DNA of 64,000 nucleotides, from positions 1-64,000 of the forward strand of contig UQIG01000007.1 of the NCBI GenBank assembly GCA_900541135.1, read 5' to 3'. The DNA comes from an uncultured Collinsella sp. (GTDB lineage Bacteria > Actinomycetota > Coriobacteriia > Coriobacteriales > Coriobacteriaceae). A model generated the notes under the pieces. The model was not told the DNA's origin. It made no database searches and saw nothing but the letters and a program-made list of their open reading frames with translations. A program made the position numbers and the translations under genes. Numbering within the stretch: the first letter of the stretch is position 1; the number at the start of each line of letters is the position of its first letter. Positions 17,335 to 26,574 of this stretch are shown here, one piece after another.

Positions 17335-17802
17335 ATGCGTCACAACGTTAAGAAGGGCCTGAAGCTCGGCACCGATGCGAGCCACACCAAGGCCATGAAG
17401 AAGAGCCTTGCTAAGGCCCTCTTCGAGAACGACCGCATCAAGACCACCGAGACCCGCGCTAAGGCGCTGCGTTCGGTCGTCGATCCGATCATCACTTGGG
17501 CCAAGAAGGGCGACCTGCACTCTCGTCGTCTGGCTATCGCCAAGCTCGGCGATAAGCAGCTCGTTGCCGAGATCTTCGACAAGGCTGCCCAGGGTATGTG
17601 GCAGGACCGCAACGGCGGTTACACCCGCATCATGAAGCTCGGTAACCGTAAGGGCGACAATGCTCCCATCGTTATCATGGAGCTCGTCACCGAGCCTTGC
17701 ACGCCTAAGGCCAAGAAGGCTGCTCCGGCCCCCAAGAAGGCCGCTGCTCCCAAGAAGGTCGAGGCTGCCGAGGAGGCTCCTGCTGAGGAGACCGCTGAGT
17801 AG
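17335..17802 (+). CDS. rplQ: 50S ribosomal protein L17 with C-terminal extension
   Basis: 155 residues, against about 115-125 in most bacteria. The core runs from MRHNVKKGLKLGTDASH to the typical L17 end near residue 120. It is followed by a Lys/Ala/Pro then Glu/Ala tail (roughly 35 residues, PKKAAAPKKVEAAEEAPAEE). The tail is low-complexity and probably flexible. A strong terminator follows, ending the operon. Confidence 0.96.
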   Translation: MRHNVKKGLKLGTDASHTKAMKKSLAKALFENDRIKTTETRAKALRSVVDPIITWAKKGDLHSRRLAIAKLGDKQLVAEIFDKAAQGMWQDRNGGYTRIMKLGNRKGDNAPIVIMELVTEPCTPKAKKAAPAPKKAAAPKKVEAAEEAPAEETAE

Positions 17803-17828
17803 ACAATCCGTCTGCATAGGCTATATTC

Positions 17829-17859
17829 GAGGGGTACGTTCGCGTACCCCTCTTTTTTT
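17829..17859 (+). terminator. Rho-independent terminator after rplQ
   Basis: GAGGGGTACG, loop TTCG, CGTACCCCTC, then seven Ts. Perfect 10-bp stem with a stable tetraloop. Confidence 0.93.
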
Positions 17860-17894
17860 GTCGAAATGCCATTGCCTGTTTGTTGGGAGCGCCC

Positions 17895-18719
17895 ATGACC
17901 GCGCCGTCTGATTTCAATTCGATTCCAGAGCTCGATGCCACGCTCGTTTTCCGCGTGGCATACGATGGCTCGTCCTATAGCGGCTTTGCCGAGCAGCCGG
18001 GACAGACGACGGTTGCGGGTGAGCTGCGTCGAGCCATCGAGACGCTGCTTCGCCGTCCGATCGATCTGACGTGCGCGGGTCGCACCGATGCCGGCGTGCA
18101 TGCCGTGGCTCAGTACATCAGCGTGCCCGTAACGGACGCTGAGCTCGCCCTAACGCGCCGTAGGTGGCTGCGGGCTATGGATGCCCTGCTGCCCAAAGAT
18201 ATCGCCATCAACGAGGTCTACAAGGCCCGTAAAGGCTTTTCTGCACGTTTTGACGCGCGTTCCCGTACGTATACGTACCGTATTGCCGATCGAGATGCGC
18301 GCCCCGTGCTGTCCCGCGGTGCGGTGTGGTGGCATCGCTATCCCTTGGATGTTGAGGCTATGTCTGCTGCCTGCCCCGCGCTGCTGGGCGAGCAGGACTT
18401 TAAAAGCTTTTGCAAGGTTGCTTCTGCCGTGGGCAAACCTACGCACCGCTGCGTAATGCGCGCCGAGTTTGGCCATGAGGTTGCGTTTGGCGAGGACATC
18501 CTGACGTTTACCATCGAGGGCAATGCGTTTCTGCATTCGATGGTCCGTACGATCGTTGGCACGCTTGTCGCGATTGGCATGCATCGCCGTGAACCCGAGT
18601 GGATGCGCGAGGTCATCGATGCTTGCGACCGTACCGCTGCGGGCCCCACGGCTCCTGCCTGCGGCCTTACGTTTATGGGCGTGGATTACGATCCCGCCGA
18701 GCTCGTCGTGCTCGACTAG
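17895..18719 (+). CDS. truA: tRNA pseudouridine(38-40) synthase TruA
   Basis: 274 residues. The catalytic Asp is in CAGRTDAGVHA near residue 63, and RTYTYRI near residue 125 is also typical. It modifies positions 38-40 of the tRNA anticodon stem. The ATG at 17895 was chosen because GGGAGC lies before it; an in-frame TTG at 17880 would add five residues. It sits just after rplQ, as often seen. Confidence 0.94.
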   Translation: MTAPSDFNSIPELDATLVFRVAYDGSSYSGFAEQPGQTTVAGELRRAIETLLRRPIDLTCAGRTDAGVHAVAQYISVPVTDAELALTRRRWLRAMDALLPKDIAINEVYKARKGFSARFDARSRTYTYRIADRDARPVLSRGAVWWHRYPLDVEAMSAACPALLGEQDFKSFCKVASAVGKPTHRCVMRAEFGHEVAFGEDILTFTIEGNAFLHSMVRTIVGTLVAIGMHRREPEWMREVIDACDRTAAGPTAPACGLTFMGVDYDPAELVVLD

Positions 18720-18880
18720 GGGAGGGCTCGACGCGTCGTGCGTCGACACCCATTATCTGTGGGCTGCGCGTGTGCAACATCTGTTCTTGGCGTGCAATAC
18801 AACCGGTGTCTCATTGCTTTTATTGCCGGGGTGTACCATGAACCACGGTTTGATTCATTGCTGTCGAGAGGACGGATAAC

Positions 18881-19921
18881 TTGGTTCGACGTGGCTCGCA
18901 TCCGCGACTTTCGGTGATCCTTGTGGTAGAAGGTTCGCCCAGCTATGCGATGCGTGCGCTCGAGAGTATCCAGAACCAAGACCTCTACGATTTGCAGATT
19001 GTCGTTGTTTGCCGCGATGCTGCGCCCGGTGTGCGCCATTCGCTTCAAGTTGCTGCCGACAGGGACATCCATATTGATTTGATTGACGTCGAGGACGCGA
19101 AGCGCGGCGCTTGCCTTCGTGCCGGTTTTGCTGTCTCGCGCGGCTCTCAAATCATCGCTATGAACGCCGATGAGTGGTTTGCTCCGCAGTCCCTTTCCAA
19201 GATGGTCGATATCGCGTGCGATACTGCGGCAGACATAGTGTTCCCCACGGTGTCGCTCGACCGCTATGATGCACATCGAGAACGCCATTCGCGCGTCTTG
19301 GATGCTGCCTCTATTGCCATAGAAGACGAGTCTTCTATGGTGACTGGGCTGCCCCAGTTGATTTTGGGCGGCCTAGTCGCTCAGACCTCTGGCGTGATGT
19401 ATAGCCGTCCGCTGTTTGAGGCATGCCTGTCGCGCGGCAAGGCGTACCGTACGGTTGAGTTTATGGCTTATGCGCTCTCGCAGGCACGATTCGTGTCCGG
19501 CTGCGGCGACGCTTGTTTCCACGCGGTGGCACCTAAGCTTACAGATGCCTTTGATCCCACCATGTATGCCAGGATATCCGATGACACTCGAGCGCTCGAC
19601 GAGCTTGCGGACTCACTCTCGGAAGCAGATAGCGGTGGTCGGCTCAAGCTGGCAAGCCAAAAGTTCTACTTTGCCGGACTGGTCGCCTGCATCGAGAATT
19701 TGTGTCTTAGCCCGCATGGAGTGTCGTCAATCGAGCGTTCCGCCCGCATGCGTGATATGCTCGAGGCGCCTCGAACCCGTCAGATGGTCGCCGCGCTCAA
19801 GGATAACCATCGGGGACTCGGTTTGTTGTTTGGGCCGATCGCCAGCGCCAAGCCCGCGCGCTGCGTGATGTGTACGCATCTGGCAGCTTTTCTTAACCGG
19901 ACGGGCGCAAAAACCGCCTAA
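18881..19921 (+). CDS. Glycosyltransferase family 2-like protein
   Basis: 346 residues, TTG start. The N-terminal half matches a GT-A fold: LSVILVVEGSPSYAMRALES near residue 10, then IIAMNADEWFAP near 90 in place of the DxD region. The C-terminal half has no recognised motif and no obvious membrane segment. It probably transfers a sugar to a cell-surface glycan, but donor and acceptor cannot be told. It stands alone between truA and argR. Confidence 0.6.
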   Translation: MVRRGSHPRLSVILVVEGSPSYAMRALESIQNQDLYDLQIVVVCRDAAPGVRHSLQVAADRDIHIDLIDVEDAKRGACLRAGFAVSRGSQIIAMNADEWFAPQSLSKMVDIACDTAADIVFPTVSLDRYDAHRERHSRVLDAASIAIEDESSMVTGLPQLILGGLVAQTSGVMYSRPLFEACLSRGKAYRTVEFMAYALSQARFVSGCGDACFHAVAPKLTDAFDPTMYARISDDTRALDELADSLSEADSGGRLKLASQKFYFAGLVACIENLCLSPHGVSSIERSARMRDMLEAPRTRQMVAALKDNHRGLGLLFGPIASAKPARCVMCTHLAAFLNRTGAKTA

Positions 19922-19927
19922 ACGGCT

Positions 19928-19965
19928 CATTTCGAAACAAATTTGCATAGAATTGTTTCGAAATG
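19928..19965. promoter_or_regulatory. Inverted repeat with TTTCGAAA cores upstream of argR
   Basis: CATTTCGAAACAA (19928-19940) and TTGTTTCGAAATG (19953-19965) are perfect inverted copies separated by 12 bases, about 90 bases before argR. The same TTGTTTCGAAA word recurs before gltB (62944-62955). It may be a regulator-binding site or a terminator for the upstream gene; no T-run is present. Confidence 0.45.
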
Positions 19966-20053
19966 CGTTCTTATACACAAAAGCCTTCAAATAGCGTTAA
20001 ACTATTCAGTCACTGATTGATTGTCTCCGCCATCTTTTGGAGAGAGGGTTTGT

Positions 20054-20491
20054 ATGGCTAAAAAACGCAATGGGCGCCAGGATGCCATTAGAGATATTGT
20101 GCGCAATAAGGACGTCCGCACGCAGCGCGTGCTGGTCGATGAGCTCCGCGCTATGGGCTTTGATTGCACGCAGGCGACTGTCTCTCGCGATATTGCCGAC
20201 ATGGGGCTGCGTAAGCTCCCTGAGGGCATCTATGTTCTGGCAGAGGACCTGCACCTGCAGCGTATGGTTTCCGAGCTCGTAACGGGCGTTCTACGTACCG
20301 ATAATCTGGTCATGATCAAGGCTCAGCCTGGCACGGCTTCCGGCATCGCCGCCGCCGTTGATGCGGCAGAGTTGCCCGATGTGCTTGGCTCGCTTGCCGG
20401 CAACGATACGATTTTGGTTATTGCCCAGACGGCCGAGGACGGCGAGCGTCTTGAGGCGCTGATCAATAAGCTGAGCAATTCTCGCAAGTAG
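20054..20491 (+). CDS. argR: Arginine repressor ArgR
   Basis: 145 residues. The N-terminal winged helix has RTQRVLVDELRAMGFDCTQATVSRD, the ArgR DNA-reading helix. The C-terminal hexamerisation/arginine-binding domain has QPGTASGIAAAVDAAE and GNDTILVI. It represses arginine biosynthesis or activates its catabolism. The ATG at 20054 follows GGAGAGAGGG. No arginine genes are adjacent. Confidence 0.95.
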   Translation: MAKKRNGRQDAIRDIVRNKDVRTQRVLVDELRAMGFDCTQATVSRDIADMGLRKLPEGIYVLAEDLHLQRMVSELVTGVLRTDNLVMIKAQPGTASGIAAAVDAAELPDVLGSLAGNDTILVIAQTAEDGERLEALINKLSNSRK

Positions 20492-20541
20492 GCGTGCGGG
20501 TCGTGCGCTCGGCACTGTGTGCGTGACATGGTGGCTTGTAA

Positions 20542-20574
20542 GGGGGTATCGACGTTGGTCGGTACCCCTTTTTT
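20542..20574 (+). terminator. Rho-independent terminator after argR
   Basis: GGGGGTATCGAC pairs with GTCGGTACCCC across a short loop, followed by TTTTTT. Confidence 0.88.
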
Positions 20575-20617
20575 GTTTGCCGGTATAAAGACCGCCCGCC
20601 TGGTCGTTTCAAATTAA

Positions 20618-20656
20618 AAGGCCCCCGAGCAGTTCAATAAGCTGCTCGGGGGCCTT
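20618..20656 (-). terminator. Terminator for the penicillin-binding protein gene
   Basis: AAGGCCCCCGAGCAG / CTGCTCGGGGGCCTT, a perfect 15-bp stem. Read on the minus strand it ends in TTTTAATTT, so it serves the PBP gene; it may also work weakly in the other direction. Confidence 0.88.
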
Positions 20657-20678
20657 GTTGCTTATGGCCGGATGATTT

Positions 20679-22871
20679 CTAGCCGACCGTATCGTCAGGC
20701 GTGGGCGAGGGGTCGGGAGTGGGCGTAGGCGTAGGCGTGCCGCCATCGCCGCCGGTCGAACCACCAGTGGAGCCGCCCGTCGAGCCACCGGTCGTACCGG
20801 TGCCGCCGGTGGTGTCGCCGCCCGTGGTCTCGGTGGTCGTGGTCGTCGTGGTAGTCGTTGTGGTGGTTTCCTCTTCGTCCTCGTTCTCGTCCTTGTCGTC
20901 GTTCTCCGTCTTCTTGGTGTTGTTGGTGCCGTAGAACTTCCAGACGCTGTTGTTCTTGTAGGTGGGCGCCGTTCCGGTCGCAAACTCCTCGCGCTCGGTA
21001 CCGGTCAGAACGGTGTTCATAAACCGCTTAAAGACAGGCAGGTTGGTGCTGTCGCCCAGCAGGTCTGTGCCGTATTTTTGGATGGGGATCTCGCCCGCGG
21101 AATAGCCGGTCCACAGGGCGCACGCCAGCTGCGGGGTATAGCCGCAGAACCACAGGTTAGTGGTGTTGTCGGTGGTGCCCGTTTTGCCGGCATAGGGCTG
21201 GTTGACGCTCAGGGCGCCAGCAGCACCCGTACCGCCGCCCTGCATGACGCCGGACAGAACATCGGTGACCGCGGCGGCCTCGCCCTCGGTAAGCACCTGT
21301 GAGGGATTGTCGGTGTGCTGGTACAGAACCGAACCGGTACGAGAGTCAATCTCGGTGATGGCGATCGGCTGGCGATAGTAGCCGCCGTTGGCAAACGTCG
21401 CGTAGGCGGCGGCCATCTCGAGCGGCGAGATCGAGCCGGTGCCGAGCGTCATGACGGGAACGTCCTCGATGTTGTCCTTGGCGGGATCGATGCCGAGCTT
21501 TTTGACGAGCGAGATGATCTTGCTGTTGCCGACGGCTTCTGCCACCTGGATGTAGCCGGTGTTGGAGGAGTATGCCGTCGCCTGCTTAAGCGTGATGTTG
21601 CCATAGCTATGGTTGGCGTAGTTTTGGACCTCGGTCGTGGTGCCCTTGGCCTTGAGCGGCGAGTTGCAGTTGAGCGTGACGTTGGGATTCATGCCGTTTT
21701 GGATGGCAGTTGCCAGCGTAAAGGCCTTAAAGGTGGAGCCGACGGGACGCTTGGCCGTGGCATGGTTTACGTGGTTCTCGTCGGCGTTGTAGTCGTAGCC
21801 GCCCACCATGCACTTGATGTAGCCGGTCTTGGGGTCGACGACGACCATGCCCATGTCCAGGCCGTCGAGTGAGAGCGTGTCGAGCTGCTGGCGGACGGCA
21901 TTCTCTGCCACCTGCTGCATCGTGGGGTCGATGGTGGTCTTGACGGTCAGACCGCCCTTAAAGAGCACGTCGGTCGAGAACTCCTGCTCCAGCAGCTGCT
22001 TAACATAGGCGACAAAGTAGGGCTGCGAGTATACGTCGACGCCGCTGCCCGAAATCTCGGTCACGTTGAGGGTGATGGGCTCGGCCTGTGCGGCATCGTG
22101 TTCCTCCTGCGTGATGTGGCCCAGGCGCAACATGTTGTCGAGGACCTTGTTGCGACGGGACAGCGCTAGGTCGGGGTTGACCGTGGGGTCGTACTGCGAG
22201 GGCGAGTTGGGAAGGCCGATGAGCAGCGCGGCCTCGCTGAGGGTGAGATCGGCGGCGCTCTTGGACAGATAGGTCTCGGCTGCGGCCTCGATGCCGTAGG
22301 CACCGTGGCCGTAATAGATGGTGTTGAGGTACATCATGAGGATCTCGTCTTTGGAGTACATGTCCTCCATCTTGACGGCGATGTAGGCCTCGCGCACCTT
22401 ACGCTCGATGGTCGAGTCGAACTGCTCCTCCTGCAGGATGGTGTTGCGCACCAGCTGCTGGGTGATAGTCGAGGCGCCTTCGTGCCCGCCGCCGAGGGTT
22501 GCCACCGCAGCACGCGCGATACCCCACAGGTCGATACCGCCGTGCTCGTAGAAGCGCTCGTCCTCGACGTCAACGGTGCCCTGCAGCACGTAGGGGGAGA
22601 CCTCGTCCTTGGTGATGGACTTGCGGTTTTGCGTGTAGAAGCTCGCGATCTTGTTGCCGTTGCAGTCGACGATCTCGGTGGGCTCGCTCACCAGATACGC
22701 GTTGGCGTCGGTGTAGTCGGGCAGATCGGACAGCCAGCGGTTGACGTTGCCGACCATGCCGATGCCAAACGCCACGCCCGCAATCAGCAGAAAGCCCAAA
22801 AACGAGAGCAGGATTATGGGCAGGGCATGCGTCTTTGAACGGCTGCGTCCCTGTCGTTGGCGAGGACCCAT
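20679..22871 (-). CDS. Class A penicillin-binding protein (transglycosylase/transpeptidase)
   Basis: 730 residues. One N-terminal membrane anchor (about 17-42) is followed by a GT51 glycosyltransferase domain with DVEDERFYEH (Glu 103) and GASTITQQLVRN. The transpeptidase has STFK (379-382), a SSN motif near 445 and KTGTT near 555. It polymerises and cross-links peptidoglycan. The ATG at 22871 was chosen because CTGGAGGT precedes it; the ORF extends 41 codons further. The C-terminal tail is acidic, then poly-Thr (about 12), TGG repeats and PTP repeats, probably a wall-spanning linker. Confidence 0.95.
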   Translation of the reverse strand: MGPRQRQGRSRSKTHALPIILLSFLGFLLIAGVAFGIGMVGNVNRWLSDLPDYTDANAYLVSEPTEIVDCNGNKIASFYTQNRKSITKDEVSPYVLQGTVDVEDERFYEHGGIDLWGIARAAVATLGGGHEGASTITQQLVRNTILQEEQFDSTIERKVREAYIAVKMEDMYSKDEILMMYLNTIYYGHGAYGIEAAAETYLSKSAADLTLSEAALLIGLPNSPSQYDPTVNPDLALSRRNKVLDNMLRLGHITQEEHDAAQAEPITLNVTEISGSGVDVYSQPYFVAYVKQLLEQEFSTDVLFKGGLTVKTTIDPTMQQVAENAVRQQLDTLSLDGLDMGMVVVDPKTGYIKCMVGGYDYNADENHVNHATAKRPVGSTFKAFTLATAIQNGMNPNVTLNCNSPLKAKGTTTEVQNYANHSYGNITLKQATAYSSNTGYIQVAEAVGNSKIISLVKKLGIDPAKDNIEDVPVMTLGTGSISPLEMAAAYATFANGGYYRQPIAITEIDSRTGSVLYQHTDNPSQVLTEGEAAAVTDVLSGVMQGGGTGAAGALSVNQPYAGKTGTTDNTTNLWFCGYTPQLACALWTGYSAGEIPIQKYGTDLLGDSTNLPVFKRFMNTVLTGTEREEFATGTAPTYKNNSVWKFYGTNNTKKTENDDKDENEDEEETTTTTTTTTTTTETTGGDTTGGTGTTGGSTGGSTGGSTGGDGGTPTPTPTPDPSPTPDDTVG

Positions 22872-23033
22872 ATATTGACCTCCAGGTATGTCGTGCCGGA
22901 CGGTGGATGTGCCGTCGAGGCAGGATGGACATAAGTTATTACACGATAAACCAAACGGGGCGCGCGAGGCCTCGTGTATGCTGGAAGACGGCATTTTTCA
23001 GAGTGAATGCATACCTTGGTAAGGAGTTTGCCG

Positions 23034-24992
23034 ATGGCGATTCGGGCGATGGGGCCGAGCGGACAATACGAGACTGGATTGGATGCTGCCGGTGCGGCGC
23101 TGCCCGAGCTGCTGGCGCCGGCGGGCGGGCTCGACCAGATGCTTGCGGCCATCGCCGCGGGTGCCGATGCCATCTATGCGGGGTTGGGCGGCTTTAACGC
23201 CCGCGTGAGCGCGCATGGTTTTACGGATGACGAGTTTGCGCGCGGTTGTGCCGTGGCGCATGCTCATGGCGTGCGTGTGTACGTAACGCTCAACGTGTTC
23301 GTGTTTGACGATGAGCTGTCCGACGCGGTGGCGCTGGGAGCTCATGCACTGGAGCTGGGCGCCGATGCTCTGATTGTGGCCGATGCCGGGTTGGCCTGCG
23401 CGCTGCGCGCGGCGATTCCCGGGGTCGAGATTCACCTGTCCACGCAGGCGGGCGCTCATAGCGAGGGTGCCGTGCGGCTTGCCACCGACGAGCTGGGGGT
23501 CGAGCGCGTGACGACGGCACGCGAGCTGACGGTCGACGAGATTGCGGCGCTATGTGCCACGGGCGTGCCCATCGAGGTATTCTGCCACGGTGCGATTTGC
23601 ATCGGCTATTCGGGGGCGTGCGAGTTCTCGGCCCTGCGGCGTGGGCGCTCGGCGATGCGCGGCGACTGCACACAGCCGTGCCGTCTGGCGTACGACCTAG
23701 TGGACGAGGCGGGGCAGAGTGTTGTTGCTGTCGAGGGAGATCGCCTGCTGTGCCCGCGCGACTATCTGGGTATTGCGCATCTGCCCGAGCTTGTAGATGC
23801 CGGCGTGGCGTCGCTCAAGATCGAGGGGCGCATGAAGAACCCCGATTACGTATTCAACGTGGTGCGGGTGTGGCGCCGGGCACTCGATATGCTGTGCGAC
23901 GGCGCGTGGGGCCCCGGTGCCGTGGAAGAGCTTGAGCGCGAGCTGGGAAGGTCGTTTAACCGTGGGTTTACCGATGCGTACCTGCGAGGGCGTTCGGGTG
24001 CCGAGCTGATGAGCTTTGAGCGCGCAATTAACCAGGGCGTGCGCGTGGGGCGCTTGGTCGCTGTGGGCCACGAAGAGGTGACCGTTGAGCTCGACGCCGC
24101 CGTGGCGGCGGGTGACACGCTCGAGATTCGGTTCTATCCGGGTGTCGACGCGCGTCCCGATGTGCCCAAGCGCTGGCCGCAGGTGCCCTGCCCGGTGGAT
24201 GCCGCAGCGGGGAAGCGCGTCGTCGTGCATTGCAAGCGTAAGGTGGACGCGGGCTGCGAGGTATACCTGATTCGCAGCGCCGGCGTGTTGGATCAGACGG
24301 CGGCGGTGTTGGAGCGCATGCGGGCCGAGGCGGATGCGATTGCGCCCGTTGCGCGTGCCGTTGAGGTGCTGCCCTTTGAGGGCGTTGCGGTGGATGGTGG
24401 TGCGTCGACGGAGTTGGTGGAGTGCGCGGTTCCCGCTCGCATGGTTTTTGCTTGGCAGCTGATGGATGCCGACCCGCGCGGAGAACTCGATTTGTCCGAC
24501 GCCGTTGTGGTGCTTGACGAAGTGTGCCGCACGGGTGACGCTGACCGGACCCGCTCACTGATGCAGCGTGCCGGGTGCGTCGTCTGCCGCAACCTGGGAC
24601 AGGTGGTGATCGCTCGCGAGCTGGGCGTGACATTTGACGTGGCGGCGCCGGTGTTCTGCGCGAATCGGGCCACGCTTACCTGGCTGCGCGGACTCGGTGC
24701 GGGGCGGGTGTACTTGCCGGCCGAGTTGCTCGGCAATGATGCGGAGCGTATTGCCGAACTGGCTGCTGAACCCGGCGTCTTTGGTCCGGTCGACGCCGAC
24801 CGTCCCGAGCTTATGGTGTGCGAGCACTGCCTGCTGACCGCCGAGGGCGTCTGCGCCACCGATGCGACGGGACAGGTCCGTTGCCGCGACTGCTTGCGTC
24901 GTCGGCAGGTACGCTATCTGGTTGAGCGTGACGGTACACGTCTGCCAGTTGCCATTGACGCATGCGGCAGGACGAGGATTTTCCTGTCGTAG
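23034..24992 (+). CDS. Peptidase U32 family protein
   Basis: 652 residues. The N-terminal barrel starts LPELLAPAGGLDQMLAAIAAGADAIY-like. The U32 signature is EVFCHGAICIGYSGAC with the following DCTQPCR near residue 225. Characterised U32 proteins (RlhA, TrhP) act in hydroxylation of rRNA or tRNA cytidine/uridine, others in collagenase-like activity. The C-terminus carries CEHC and CRDC, possibly a metal site. AAGGAG spaced before the ATG at 23034 decides the start. tyrS follows after 96 bases. Confidence 0.85.
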   Translation: MAIRAMGPSGQYETGLDAAGAALPELLAPAGGLDQMLAAIAAGADAIYAGLGGFNARVSAHGFTDDEFARGCAVAHAHGVRVYVTLNVFVFDDELSDAVALGAHALELGADALIVADAGLACALRAAIPGVEIHLSTQAGAHSEGAVRLATDELGVERVTTARELTVDEIAALCATGVPIEVFCHGAICIGYSGACEFSALRRGRSAMRGDCTQPCRLAYDLVDEAGQSVVAVEGDRLLCPRDYLGIAHLPELVDAGVASLKIEGRMKNPDYVFNVVRVWRRALDMLCDGAWGPGAVEELERELGRSFNRGFTDAYLRGRSGAELMSFERAINQGVRVGRLVAVGHEEVTVELDAAVAAGDTLEIRFYPGVDARPDVPKRWPQVPCPVDAAAGKRVVVHCKRKVDAGCEVYLIRSAGVLDQTAAVLERMRAEADAIAPVARAVEVLPFEGVAVDGGASTELVECAVPARMVFAWQLMDADPRGELDLSDAVVVLDEVCRTGDADRTRSLMQRAGCVVCRNLGQVVIARELGVTFDVAAPVFCANRATLTWLRGLGAGRVYLPAELLGNDAERIAELAAEPGVFGPVDADRPELMVCEHCLLTAEGVCATDATGQVRCRDCLRRRQVRYLVERDGTRLPVAIDACGRTRIFLS

Positions 24993-25088
24993 GTGCCGCG
25001 TCGCGTCAGTTTGTTATCATAAGAGAGTTTATGGACTTCCAGCACCGCCGTTTTCGGCGAGGGTGCTATAGCAAAAGGAGGATACCCA

Positions 25089-26300
25089 ATGCTGTCTGTT
25101 GACGAGCAAATGCGTATCATCACCTCGGGCGCCGCGCAGATCGTTCCCGAGGCCGACCTTCGCAAGAAGCTTGAGAAGGGCGAGCCCCTCAACATCAAGC
25201 TCGGCGTCGACCCCACCAGCCCCGACTTGCACCTGGGCCATGCCGTGCCGCTGCGCAAGATGCGCCAGTTCCAGGACCTGGGCCACAACGTCACCCTCAT
25301 CATCGGCAACGGTACCGCGTTGATTGGTGACCCCTCGGGCAAGAACTCCACGCGTCCGCAGCTTTCGCAGGAGCAGATCGAGGCCAACGCCGAGACCTAC
25401 GTGAGCCAGGCCATGAAGATCCTGGACCCCGAGAAGACCACCATCGTGCACAACGGCGATTGGATCCTTTCGATGGATCTGGCCGGCCTGCTGCAGGTGT
25501 GCTCCAAGTTCACCGTTGCCCGCATTCTTGAGCGCGACGACTTTACCAAGCGCTACCAGTCTCAGACGCCGATCGCCCTGCATGAGTTCCTGTATCCCGT
25601 GATGCAGGCTTTCGACTCTGTGCAGATCAAGGCCGACGTGGAGATGGGCGGCACCGATCAGCTCTTCAACCTGCTCGCCGGCCGTGAGCTCATGGAGAAG
25701 ATGGGTATGGAGCCCCAGATCGCGCTCACCATGCCGCTGCTCGAGGGCACCGATGGCGTTCGTAAGATGTCCAAGTCCTATGGCAACTACATCGGCCTGA
25801 CCGACGCCCCCAAGGATATGTTCGGCAAGACCATGTCCATCCCCGACGAGATGATCGGCAAGTACTATCGTCTGGCCAGCTCGCTCACCCCGGCCGAGGT
25901 CGACAAGATCGACGCCGCCCTGGCCGATGGTTCTGCCGACCCCTACGAGCTCAAGCGCGCTCTGGGCCGCGACCTGTGCGACACCTACCACGGCGCCGGT
26001 GCCGGCGACGAGGCTCAGGCCGAGTTCGACCGCGTGTTCAAGGAGGGCCAGCTCGCCGACTTCCCCGAGAAGCACGTTGAGCTGACTGTCAACGACGAGG
26101 GCCAGATCTACCTCGCCGGCCTGCTCAAGGACTTGGGTCTTTCGGCGAGCGCCGGCCAGGCTCGTCGCGATATCGACGGCGGCGGTGTCAAGATCAACGG
26201 CAAGGCCGTGGCTCCCAAGAGCTACAACATCGACCCTAGTGCCCTCAAGCTGGGCGACACCCTCTCCGTAGGCAAGCGCAAGGGCTTCAAGTTGGTCTAA
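25089..26300 (+). CDS. tyrS: Tyrosyl-tRNA synthetase
   Basis: 403 residues. Class I signatures are HLGH (48-51) and KMSKS near 230. A C-terminal S4-like domain contains ARRDIDGGGVKINGKAV. This is the shorter bacterial TyrRS subclass with the S4 domain. AAAAGGAGG precedes the ATG. The 96-base upstream gap is too short for a T-box; it only has a small GCACC/GGTGC hairpin. Confidence 0.97.
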   Translation: MLSVDEQMRIITSGAAQIVPEADLRKKLEKGEPLNIKLGVDPTSPDLHLGHAVPLRKMRQFQDLGHNVTLIIGNGTALIGDPSGKNSTRPQLSQEQIEANAETYVSQAMKILDPEKTTIVHNGDWILSMDLAGLLQVCSKFTVARILERDDFTKRYQSQTPIALHEFLYPVMQAFDSVQIKADVEMGGTDQLFNLLAGRELMEKMGMEPQIALTMPLLEGTDGVRKMSKSYGNYIGLTDAPKDMFGKTMSIPDEMIGKYYRLASSLTPAEVDKIDAALADGSADPYELKRALGRDLCDTYHGAGAGDEAQAEFDRVFKEGQLADFPEKHVELTVNDEGQIYLAGLLKDLGLSASAGQARRDIDGGGVKINGKAVAPKSYNIDPSALKLGDTLSVGKRKGFKLV

Positions 26301-26327
26301 CGAGCGAGTTGACCTCACAAGTGCAAT

Positions 26328-26364
26328 AAGGCCGCAGCCGGGAATCCCGACTGCGGCCTTTTTT
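26328..26364 (+). terminator. Rho-independent terminator after tyrS
   Basis: AAGGCCGCAG / CTGCGGCCTT with inner GGG/CCC pairing and a six-T run. Confidence 0.92.
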
Positions 26365-26414
26365 GGCACTTGGGGACGTTCCTTTTGTGCCGGCACTTTG
26401 GGACACTCCTTGTC
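26365..26414. repeat. Tandem GGGGAC-type repeat units
   Basis: Two units in tandem: GGCACTT followed by GGGGACGTTCC, then GGCACTT followed by TGGGACACTCC. Related units lie at 28391-28440 and 29405-29500. No coding potential was seen. Confidence 0.6.
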
Positions 26415-26415
26415 A

Positions 26416-26448
26416 TTGGTGCAAAGCAACCTCTCCTCATTGCGCCAA
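26416..26448. repeat. TTGGTGCAA inverted repeat
   Basis: TTGGTGCAA (26416) pairs with TTGCGCCAA (ends 26448), one G-T pair. It resembles the arms of the larger palindrome at 40455-40521. Confidence 0.45.
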
Positions 26449-26478
26449 GCGGCGTGTGCCGTTAAGCGGAGGGGCGTA

Positions 26479-26506
26479 TTGTTGGCCCATCGTTTGGGCA
26501 TACAAT
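26479..26506 (+). promoter_or_regulatory. Candidate promoter for adenine deaminase
   Basis: TTGTTG (26479-26484), 16-base spacer, TACAAT (26501-26506), about 70 bases before the start. Moderate match to the housekeeping consensus. Confidence 0.4.
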
Positions 26507-26574
26507 GGCTATTAGCTTGCTGCGGTGAAGGCCTGTCCGCTCCGCAGCTGTTTTCTACGGTTAAAGGAGTATGT

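Noticed and set aside
16366..17817. 483-codon open frame antisense to rpoA and rplQ
   Set aside because: Same cause; both sense genes are certain and the antisense product has no recognisable domain.
24993..25088. T-box leader for tyrS
   Set aside because: Only 96 bases and no T-box sequence (TGGN-type) or antiterminator pairing was found.
26301..26574. Purine riboswitch before adenine deaminase
   Set aside because: The conserved purine-aptamer junction words are not present; the space is taken by a terminator and repeats.
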